Below are positions 26,349 through 33,914 of a DNA stretch of 64,000 bases, piece by piece. The first letter of the stretch is position 1. Every line of letters begins with the position of its first letter. The stretch lies in contig JAEUVA010000008.1 of NCBI GenBank assembly GCA_016787045.1, forward strand, positions 177,743-241,742, in the 5' to 3' direction. This DNA is from Chitinophagales bacterium (GTDB taxonomy: Bacteria; Bacteroidota; Bacteroidia; Chitinophagales; LD1). Both the position numbers and the translations under genes were made by a program. The notes under the pieces are model-generated. The model ran no database searches, was not told the origin of the DNA, and saw nothing but the letters and a program-made list of their open reading frames with translations.

Positions 26349-26531
26349 TTAATTCTGTTGATCTGTGGTTTGTTTAAGTTTTGGTTGACCTATCCCAGGA
26401 TAGGTCAACCAAAACTTAAATTCCCTTTCAAATGGATTAGGGTGAACTATTATAGTTTTGAATTCCGTTCCTACTTTTATAGCAGCAACCATTTCATTAG
26501 GTTTTGCAAAATACCTATAGAAAAATACCAA
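26349..26531 (-). pseudogene. Relic of a T9SS type A sorting domain
   Basis: Sixty open codons on the minus strand encode YFAKPNEMVAAIKVG then EFKTIIVHPNPFEREFKFW. The IIVHPNPFEREF core fits the PNPF motif that opens T9SS C-terminal sorting domains. A stop codon lies directly upstream of the segment, and the expected remaining strands and terminal basic residues are missing. The reading frame instead runs into the palindrome. I take it as the decayed 3' end of a former secreted-protein gene. A chance frame is possible but less likely given the motif. Confidence 0.5.
26373..26420. repeat. Perfect 23-bp inverted repeat with 2-base centre
   Basis: The arms at 26373-26395 and 26398-26420 are exact reverse complements around CA. 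The core is TTGGTTGACCTATCC. It lacks the GC-rich stem and U-run of an intrinsic terminator, although it lies 48 bp after pnp and could form a very stable hairpin in RNA. It overlaps the T9SS sorting-domain relic. Confidence 0.85.
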
Positions 26532-26778
26532 TTATATTGTTATGCTATGGTACATCAAATTATGTGGTTAGTATTTACATGGAGATTTATTCTTTGTACT
26601 GAATACCACACATAAAATCTGATTAAAATCTATGTGCGTCATTACCATTCTTCTGGTTATAGCTCTTCGTGTGTATAGGACACCTTCTTCAGTTTTCAAA
26701 ATTTCTTCTGCCGTGCTATATGCTCTGTTACTGTGTAGTTTGTGTGCAACTCCTCTTCCTAGTATTCCCTCTTAATAC

Positions 26779-26786
26779 TATATTTG
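26779..26786 (+). promoter_or_regulatory. Promoter -7 element before the SprB-repeat protein
   Basis: TATATTTG matches the TAnnTTTG element exactly, 17 bp before the ATG at 26804. No TTTG box is found at the usual 19-bp distance, so the promoter would be of the weaker type. Confidence 0.5.
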
Positions 26787-26803
26787 ACAAAACCTGATAG
26801 CCA

Positions 26804-29800
26804 ATGGCCAAGCAGTACTTACTACTAACCCTCACTATTTTATCGTTCACTGCACTTAAAGCTCAAAACTACACCCTGTTGGGTAGTGCATCTGCTATGA
26901 GTGGTTGCAACTGTTTTCAACTTACACCTGACGCTGGGAATCAGGCAGGTGCTATTTTTCAAAACAACACCATCAACCTCAACAACAGTTTCGACTTTAC
27001 CTTTAATGTATTTTTGGGATGCAACGGATCTAACGGTGCTGATGGAATGGTATTTGTACTGACCAGCAACCCCAACGGTATGGGTCAGCCGGGTGAAGCT
27101 ATGGGTTATGCATCGGGGGGTAATCAACCTTTTTCACTGGCTGTAGAATTTGACACCTGGCAAAACGGCTCACCAGCAAATGACCCCAGCAGTGACCACA
27201 TAGGTATTAACTCGGGTGGCCAATACAACCACAACGTTTCACCTGCTGTATCTGCCCAGCCAGGTGGAGGTAATATTGACGATTGCGGATGGCACGTGGT
27301 GAGAATTGTGTGGGATGTAAATACCAACACATTTACAGTGTATTTTGATGGCGTAATCCGGCAGCAGATTGTGATACCAAACATGGTCAATCAATATTTT
27401 GGCGGCAACCCCATAGTAAATTGGGGATGGAGCGGTGCCACAGGCGGTGGCACTAATTTGCAACAAGTGTGCGTACAAAATACCAGCAATTGGGTGGCTG
27501 GGGTCAATTACCAAAGTTGCAGTACCACTATGCAATTTCAAGATGTTTCTACCAGCAGTTTGGGCAGTGTGGCCTCATGGGCATGGAATTTTGGCGATGG
27601 TGGTACCTCAAACCTGCAAAACCCTACACACACATACGCAGCTAATGGTACATACACGGTTACGCTAACGGTTACAGATATTACCGGCTGTACCAATACA
27701 TACAGCCACCCGGTTGTTATCAACCCACCCATTGCGCTATCTCCTAATATTCAACAACCGCCTTGCAATGGAGGAACTAATGGCAGCATTAACCTCACAC
27801 CATCAGGCGGATTTGGACCATCTGCCGGTTATGGTGGATACACCTACCAATGGAGCACCGGATTTTCAGGCGCTACTGCAGTGGGTGTTGGCGCTGGTAC
27901 CTACACAGTAACCGCTACCGATGGCGTGTGTACTACCACTGCACAATATAATGTGAACCAACCCCCACCACTCACAGCCACTACATCTAGCACCAACGCG
28001 CCCTGCGGTGGTAATGGTACGGCCACAATAGTTATATCGGGCGGTACACCACCATACAATAACGTTACTTGGGCCGGCTTTCCGGGCTACACAGTTTCGC
28101 TTCCTGCTGGTACTTGGATTGCCAACTTTAATGATGCTAACGGGTGCTCAGCTTTATTGCAGTACACTACTACCATTTCTCAACTGCCATGTGGTGTAAA
28201 CTCAAGCACTACCAGCACTAATGTAACCTGCTTTGGGGGCAATAATGGTTCAATTACGCTCACCGTTACCGGCATTACAGGAACACCTAATGTTTCCTGG
28301 AGTAATGGTGGTAGCGGCTTTACTATCTCCGGATTAACGCAAGGCACATATACCTACAACTATACCGACTCTGACCCCGCACATGCTTTTTCAGGCACTG
28401 TGGTAATAACCCAACCCGGTGCACCAATGGTAGCTTCTATGAGTACCGTAAATACGTCTTGTGCTGGTATTAATAATGGACAAGCAATTGCATCTGTACC
28501 ATCTGGTGGCACCTCGCCATACACATACACTTGGAGCAACGGTGCGCCCAACAACCCGGTGGCCAACAACTTAGCACCGGGGCCAATATCTGTAACTGTA
28601 ACCGGAGCCAACGGATGTACCGCTACGGCTAGTGGTGTAGTCAACAACCCTCCTACTCTTTCACTTACTATTACTGCTGTTAATGACAGTTGTTATCAAT
28701 CTAACAAAGGTAGTGCTACAGCAAACCCTTCTGGTGGTACACCACCATATACCTACTACTGGAGCAATATTTCTTCGGCTCAAACTAACCTAGGGCTCGG
28801 TGTAGGAACCTATACCGTAACTGTAACCGATGACAACGGTTGCACGGTTACCGGCACTGTTACTATTAATCAACCACCGGCATTTTCGCACACCATTAGC
28901 AGCCAAAACATCAATTGCTTTGGAAATAACACCGGTAGTATTACTGTAAATCCCGCAGGTGGTTCACCGGCTTACACTTATACTTGGAATCCGGCTACTG
29001 CCAGTGGCAGCAACCCACAAAATTTGTCAGCGGGTTTATATAATGTAACCATTACCGATGCTAACCAGTGCCAACGAACAGATGCGGTAACCATTTCACA
29101 ACCTGCCTCAGCATTAACTGCCACATCATCACATACTAATGTTACCTGCTTTGGCGCTAATAATGGGAGCATTACACTCACTGTGGGAGGCGGCTCTCCA
29201 CCTTATTCATTCCAGGGAAATCCAGTGCCACCGGGTACCACCACATTGCCTAACCTACCGCCTAACACCTATGCCGGTAACTTAACTGATGCTAATGGAT
29301 GCTCTGTAGCCCTAAGTGAAACGATTACCCAACCGGCACAACTTACCCTTACAGAAACACACATTAATGTATCGTGCAATGGCGGTAACAATGGGTCTAT
29401 AGATGTAACCGTAAACGGAGGCACCACACCATACTCCTATTTGTGGAATGATGGCAACACAAACCAAGACCGCACCGGCTTAGCTATTGGCACATACACA
29501 CTAACAGCAACTGATTTTAATACTTGTACAGCAACTGTTTCTGTAACACTTACAGAACCATCGGCATTAAGCATATCTGAAACCCATGTAAATGTTTTAT
29601 GCAACGGCAATCCTACCGGTTCTATTGACATTACAGTGAATGGCGGATCGCCTAACTATACTTACTTATGGAATGATGGTAACACCAATGAAGACCGCAC
29701 CAATATAGCAGCGGCAAACTACTCTGTAACTGCCACTGATGCAAACTCCTGCACCATCAGCACATCTGTTACCATTACTCAACCTACCGCACTATCTGCC

Positions 29801-32395
29801 AGCTCATCGCACACCAATGTAACGTGCTTTGGTGCTAACGATGGTAGTATTACACTCACAGTTGGTGGCGGTACTGCGCCTTATTCCTTTCAAGGAAATC
29901 CGGTGCCATCGGGCACTACTACATTGCCCAACTTACCACCAAACACCTATGCCGGAAACCTGACAGATGCCAACGGTTGTTTGGTGGCGCTTAGCGAAAC
30001 CATTACAGAACCAACGCAAATTTCTATTACCGAAACCCACATAGATGCTACATGTAATGGCGCCAGTAATGGCTCCATAGATGTAAGTGTTTTAGGTGGC
30101 ACATCACCCTATACCTATTTGTGGAACGATGGTAATACCAATCAAGACAGAACTAACATTACCGCGGCTGTTTATTCGGTTACCGTAACCGATTTAAATA
30201 CTTGTACAGCCAGTATTTCCGTAACCGTATCGGAGCCACCGGCTCCGGTAATGACGGTAACAGTAACCGATGCCACTTGTTTTGGCGCTAATGGCTCTGC
30301 TACGGCTAACCCTGTTGCAGGCAACGGTGCGTTCACTTTTGCTTGGAGTGCGGGCAGCAGCACTACACAAACTGTTTCTTTACCTCAAGGCAACTATACC
30401 GTAACTGCAACCGATGCTTTGCAATGCAATCAAACGGCTGCATTTACCATTAACCAGCCGGCAGATATTGTACCAAATGAAACACTTACACACATCAACT
30501 GCACAGGCGATGCAACAGGTGCTATCTCCTTTAACCCTTCAGGTGGTAATGGCGCGCCATATTCGTATGTATGGAACCCGAATGTGGGCACCGGCAACAC
30601 CGCGAGTTTACTGGTTGCAGGCAGTTATGCTGTTACTATCACTGACCAACTCAATTGTCCTAAACAAGTTACTGTTGTACTCAACGAACCTGCTCAGGCA
30701 CTTACTATCAACATTCAATCAAATAATGTAACCTGCTTTGGTTTAGATAACGGCTCTATCACAATTAGCACTACCGGTGGTATGCCTAACTATTCGTATA
30801 GTTGGAACCCTGCTGTATCTACCGGCAACTCAGCTACGGGGCTTTCACCGGCCAACTATGTGATAACCGTAAGCGACTTTAACAACTGCTCCGTAGTTGC
30901 AAATGTGACTATTTCAGAACCCAACCAACCACTTACAGTTACACCTTCTTTTACACCACTCTCGTGTTTTCAAAGCAACGATGGCACCGCTACATTCAAT
31001 ACTACCGGTGGGTCATTCCCCTATCAGTATGCTTGGACACCAAATGTTAGTACTACCAGTGCTGCCTCTTCGCTGTCGGCTGGCTTATACAGCGTAGTAG
31101 TGACCGATAACAATGGCTGCACTACCAACTCATCCACTACAGTTACTCAACCCACAGCAGTTAATGCCAGTGAGTCACATAGCGGTATAGCTTGTGCCGG
31201 TGATACAAGTAGTGTAGTAACCATCACTCCATCGGGTGGTACGCCCGGCACAACCGGTTATACTTTTAGCTGGAATCCTAATGTGAGCAATACCAACACA
31301 GCTACTGTAAATGCCGGAAGTTACACGGTGATTGTTGCAGACTCTAACAACTGTACTGTTTCAGTGGCTGTTAGTATAACAGAGCCAAATCCGCTTACTG
31401 TAACCAGCACATTTACAAATGTAACTTGCTTTGGTGCTAATGACGCCACCATTACCGGTACAGCAGCCGGTGGTACGTTGCCTTATGGTTACTCCATCAC
31501 ACAAGATGGGGTAAACTTTACTAACTCTTCTAATGGATTTTTTGGCGGAGTTATGCCCGGTACTTATACCCTATTAGCTAATGACTCTAATGGCTGTACG
31601 GTAACCATGCTCGTTACGGTTACACAACCCACTCAATTGCTAGATAACGTGGTAGCCACAGATGCTACTTGTTTTGGCTACTCAGATGGTCAAGTAGTGA
31701 TTTCAGGAACCGGAGGTAGTGCACCCTACAACTACTCCCTCAGCAACTCCACCAGCAACACCACCGGTGTATTTACCGGACTGGCTTCCGGCAACTACAA
31801 CACTACCCTAACCGATGCCAACGGGTGTACGGTTACCAATAGTATTACGATTACAGAACCTGCCGAGCTGACCATAGATGCACAACCTACTCCGGCCACA
31901 ATCAAACTGGGGGAGTCGGTTCAAATAAATACTACCACCAATCAAACGGGTAGTGTTACCTATACTTGGTCACCCTCATTTGGTCTAAGTTGCACTGACT
32001 GCGCCAACCCATTATTTGAAGGAATTTACTCTCAAGTTTACACAGTAATTGCTGTTAACCAACAAGGTTGCAGCGGCTCTGCACAAATAAATGTAACTGT
32101 TGTGCCTAACTACGACATCTTCTTCCCTAATGCGTTTTCTCCGGGTAATAATGATGGGGCTAACGATTACTGGCAAATCTATGGCAACCTAAACGCTATC
32201 AAGCAAATTAATGTGATGGTCTTTAACCGTATTGGCGAAAAAGTGTTTGAAAGCAACGACATCTACTTTAAGTGGGATGGCCTATACAAGGGCGAACCTG
32301 TGCAACCAAATGTGTATGTATATACCGCACAAATAGTATGGCTCAATAACCACAGTGACAGCAAATACAAGGGCACCATTACAATAGTGAAGTAG
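26804..32395 (+). CDS. Giant SprB-repeat surface protein with lectin and PKD domains and T9SS type B signal
   Basis: 1863 residues with a signal peptide ending near ALKAQ. Residues ~22-228 resemble an L-type (legume-like) lectin: FDFTFNVFLGC, DGMVFVLTSNPNGMG, FSLAVEFDTWQN and a C-terminal FTVYFDGV strand. Residues ~230-308 form a PKD domain (SWAWNFGDGGTSNLQNPTHTY). From about 313 to 1689 there are 18 repeats of ~76 residues of the SprB type, each with a C-x-G-x-NGSI opening, GGTxPYxYxW core, GTYTVTxTDxNGCT and an xITQP end. Residues 1770-1863 (FFPNAFSPGNNDG ... NRIGEKVFES ... WDG) are the gliding-associated type B sorting domain. It is likely an exported adhesin that binds glycans; attachment to gliding machinery is possible but unproven. 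Confidence 0.92.
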   Translation: MAKQYLLLTLTILSFTALKAQNYTLLGSASAMSGCNCFQLTPDAGNQAGAIFQNNTINLNNSFDFTFNVFLGCNGSNGADGMVFVLTSNPNGMGQPGEAMGYASGGNQPFSLAVEFDTWQNGSPANDPSSDHIGINSGGQYNHNVSPAVSAQPGGGNIDDCGWHVVRIVWDVNTNTFTVYFDGVIRQQIVIPNMVNQYFGGNPIVNWGWSGATGGGTNLQQVCVQNTSNWVAGVNYQSCSTTMQFQDVSTSSLGSVASWAWNFGDGGTSNLQNPTHTYAANGTYTVTLTVTDITGCTNTYSHPVVINPPIALSPNIQQPPCNGGTNGSINLTPSGGFGPSAGYGGYTYQWSTGFSGATAVGVGAGTYTVTATDGVCTTTAQYNVNQPPPLTATTSSTNAPCGGNGTATIVISGGTPPYNNVTWAGFPGYTVSLPAGTWIANFNDANGCSALLQYTTTISQLPCGVNSSTTSTNVTCFGGNNGSITLTVTGITGTPNVSWSNGGSGFTISGLTQGTYTYNYTDSDPAHAFSGTVVITQPGAPMVASMSTVNTSCAGINNGQAIASVPSGGTSPYTYTWSNGAPNNPVANNLAPGPISVTVTGANGCTATASGVVNNPPTLSLTITAVNDSCYQSNKGSATANPSGGTPPYTYYWSNISSAQTNLGLGVGTYTVTVTDDNGCTVTGTVTINQPPAFSHTISSQNINCFGNNTGSITVNPAGGSPAYTYTWNPATASGSNPQNLSAGLYNVTITDANQCQRTDAVTISQPASALTATSSHTNVTCFGANNGSITLTVGGGSPPYSFQGNPVPPGTTTLPNLPPNTYAGNLTDANGCSVALSETITQPAQLTLTETHINVSCNGGNNGSIDVTVNGGTTPYSYLWNDGNTNQDRTGLAIGTYTLTATDFNTCTATVSVTLTEPSALSISETHVNVLCNGNPTGSIDITVNGGSPNYTYLWNDGNTNEDRTNIAAANYSVTATDANSCTISTSVTITQPTALSASSSHTNVTCFGANDGSITLTVGGGTAPYSFQGNPVPSGTTTLPNLPPNTYAGNLTDANGCLVALSETITEPTQISITETHIDATCNGASNGSIDVSVLGGTSPYTYLWNDGNTNQDRTNITAAVYSVTVTDLNTCTASISVTVSEPPAPVMTVTVTDATCFGANGSATANPVAGNGAFTFAWSAGSSTTQTVSLPQGNYTVTATDALQCNQTAAFTINQPADIVPNETLTHINCTGDATGAISFNPSGGNGAPYSYVWNPNVGTGNTASLLVAGSYAVTITDQLNCPKQVTVVLNEPAQALTINIQSNNVTCFGLDNGSITISTTGGMPNYSYSWNPAVSTGNSATGLSPANYVITVSDFNNCSVVANVTISEPNQPLTVTPSFTPLSCFQSNDGTATFNTTGGSFPYQYAWTPNVSTTSAASSLSAGLYSVVVTDNNGCTTNSSTTVTQPTAVNASESHSGIACAGDTSSVVTITPSGGTPGTTGYTFSWNPNVSNTNTATVNAGSYTVIVADSNNCTVSVAVSITEPNPLTVTSTFTNVTCFGANDATITGTAAGGTLPYGYSITQDGVNFTNSSNGFFGGVMPGTYTLLANDSNGCTVTMLVTVTQPTQLLDNVVATDATCFGYSDGQVVISGTGGSAPYNYSLSNSTSNTTGVFTGLASGNYNTTLTDANGCTVTNSITITEPAELTIDAQPTPATIKLGESVQINTTTNQTGSVTYTWSPSFGLSCTDCANPLFEGIYSQVYTVIAVNQQGCSGSAQINVTVVPNYDIFFPNAFSPGNNDGANDYWQIYGNLNAIKQINVMVFNRIGEKVFESNDIYFKWDGLYKGEPVQPNVYVYTAQIVWLNNHSDSKYKGTITIVK

Positions 32396-32403
32396 AAAAA
32401 GGT

Positions 32404-33294
32404 CTATTGCCGCTCTACTATCTCTTTTAGCTTTTGTAAAGCGTTAGGGTATGTGTCTTTAAAATAATCGGCATGGTTGGGGATAACATCTACCTCTACA
32501 GTAATGGTGGTTGCGCCACCTATTTCTTTAAACAAATAGTTCTCTAACCCACCTGCCCATTGATCTACCTCCGGTCCTTCTGTGGTTTCCACTCCGTCTT
32601 TAACAAGGCCATAATGCTGTATAGATACAAAATGATATGCATCATTTTCTAAAATTCGCGACAGCATGCCGCCTACTTTTCCTTCAGCATCTGTACCTAC
32701 AAAATATATTTTGCTTCCTTTTTCCCAATTTCCCTGATAGGTAGATGTTGGATTAAAAACAGACGTCCACTCTTCGTAAAGCTTTTGGTTACCAAGCCCC
32801 AACATAGTGTTGTAGCATTTTGCGGCAGATGCATCTACATCAACTTTAAACTGCAAACGAATTGCGTTTTTTGCAGTAAGTGCTTCGGAGTATTTCTTGA
32901 AATTGTCAAGTATAGCTTGCCATCCGTTACGCTGCAATTCTACACTGTTTTGGTTTTCGGCTTCAAAAGTGATGGTTACTTCGGTTTGTTCATTGGTAGC
33001 ATTGAATAGCACCAAAACTTTACGGCTATCTGATAAGTGATACACCAACTTTTGCTTCGGTATTACCTCATCGTAAATGGCCTCAAAATCAAATCCGAAA
33101 CTTTTGTCTTTGGCTTCCATGCGGGCGCAGTATTTACCTCCTGCTCTTAAATCATTAGTGGCCGAGGGGCAGCACCAGTCATCCGAAGCAAAGTTCCAGT
33201 TAGTAATGTGCTTAGGTAAAGTGTAGGCATCCCAAACATGATTCAGTTTAGATTGAATAGCTACAGAAACTGTTATTGGTGTGTTTTCCATCAT
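32404..33294 (-). CDS. Tandem SRPBCC (AHSA1/START-like) domain protein
   Basis: 296 residues made of two SRPBCC-fold units. The first (~1-140) has the AHSA1 pattern VWDAYTLPKHITNWNF, GGKYCARM and a C-terminal GWQAILDNFKKYSEAL helix. The second (~145-296) has CYNTMLGLGNQKLYEEW, GGMLSRILENDAYHFVSIQHYG and a final helix. Such domains enclose a hydrophobic cavity and bind lipids or act in stress responses; no catalytic residues are assigned. Most relatives carry a single copy, so this looks like a fusion of two neighbouring genes. It begins 3 bp after the VOC-family gene on the same strand. Confidence 0.82.
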   Translation of the reverse strand: MMENTPITVSVAIQSKLNHVWDAYTLPKHITNWNFASDDWCCPSATNDLRAGGKYCARMEAKDKSFGFDFEAIYDEVIPKQKLVYHLSDSRKVLVLFNATNEQTEVTITFEAENQNSVELQRNGWQAILDNFKKYSEALTAKNAIRLQFKVDVDASAAKCYNTMLGLGNQKLYEEWTSVFNPTSTYQGNWEKGSKIYFVGTDAEGKVGGMLSRILENDAYHFVSIQHYGLVKDGVETTEGPEVDQWAGGLENYLFKEIGGATTITVEVDVIPNHADYFKDTYPNALQKLKEIVERQ

Positions 33295-33297
33295 GCG

Positions 33298-33735
33298 TTA
33301 TTTGCTTCTAAAATTGAGCATCCAATTTATACCAAACTTATCGGTAAAGCTACCAAAGTAAGCACCCCAAAACATCTCTTGTATGGGCATGGTAATGTTG
33401 CCCCCTGCAGATAACTCTATGAATAATCTATCGGCCTCTTGCTTTGAGTCCGGTTCTAAGTTAATGTACATGTTGTTGCCTGCAAGCACGGTAAACCCCA
33501 TCTCTTTGGGCGCATCGGTGCCCATAAGCACATGATTACCCAGTAACGGAAGTTCTACGTGCAGCACCATGTTTTTCACCGCATCTGTAACCGGAGGGTG
33601 ACCTGCGCCTTGAGGCATTTCACCAAAACGATGTATGCCACCAATAAATGCTGTTTTGAAAACTGATTGATAAAACAAAAATGCCTCTTCGGCATTTCCC
33701 GGAAAGTTGACATACGTTGAAACTCTAGCGGACAT
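33298..33735 (-). CDS. VOC-superfamily protein (PhnB-like)
   Basis: 145 residues with the beta-alpha-beta-beta-beta modules of the VOC (glyoxalase/bleomycin resistance) fold: YVNFPGNAEEAFLFYQSVF, MVLHVELPLLGNHVLMGTD and FWGAYFGSFTDKFGINWMLNF at the end. This pattern matches the PhnB/3-demethylubiquinone-9 methyltransferase-like subgroup common in Bacteroidota. The substrate is unknown and the metal ligands cannot be assigned confidently. It forms a two-gene unit with the SRPBCC protein; such VOC/SRPBCC neighbours are frequent in these genomes but the joint role is not known. Confidence 0.85.
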   Translation of the reverse strand: MSARVSTYVNFPGNAEEAFLFYQSVFKTAFIGGIHRFGEMPQGAGHPPVTDAVKNMVLHVELPLLGNHVLMGTDAPKEMGFTVLAGNNMYINLEPDSKQEADRLFIELSAGGNITMPIQEMFWGAYFGSFTDKFGINWMLNFRSK

Positions 33736-33860
33736 ACTCCTCTTGTTTTGTTTGCTAAAATAGATTTGTAAAGAAAAACATTAATGAGATATTTTTACCC
33801 CTTGGTTTGATAAAATTTGTCGCCAATGCCATACATTGTGAAGCAACATTGGCAAAACTC

Positions 33861-33892
33861 TTTGGGTTATTAGCCGTTATGGTTTAGGTTTG
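33861..33892 (+). promoter_or_regulatory. Promoter of sucA
   Basis: TTTG (33861-33864), 20 bp, TAGGTTTG (33885-33892), 22 bp before the sucA ATG. This fits the Bacteroidota consensus with one extra spacer base. Confidence 0.65.
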
Positions 33893-33914
33893 CCAAGATT
33901 TTCTCAAACAAAGC

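Larger units (their letters stand above)
26325..26803. other. Gene-free 479-bp stretch between pnp and the SprB-repeat protein
   Basis: No intact gene is supported here. The stretch contains a 48-bp palindrome (26373-26420), a relic of a T9SS sorting domain on the minus strand (26349-26531), and a TATATTTG promoter element near the right end (26779). A further minus-strand open segment of 67 codons (about 26568-26771) has no start and no recognisable similarity; it may belong to the same decayed gene. Confidence 0.7.

Noticed and set aside
27700..31900. Repeats as a CRISPR array or tandem DNA repeat
   Set aside because: The repeats are in a single reading frame, ~76 codons long and divergent at DNA level; they are protein repeats.
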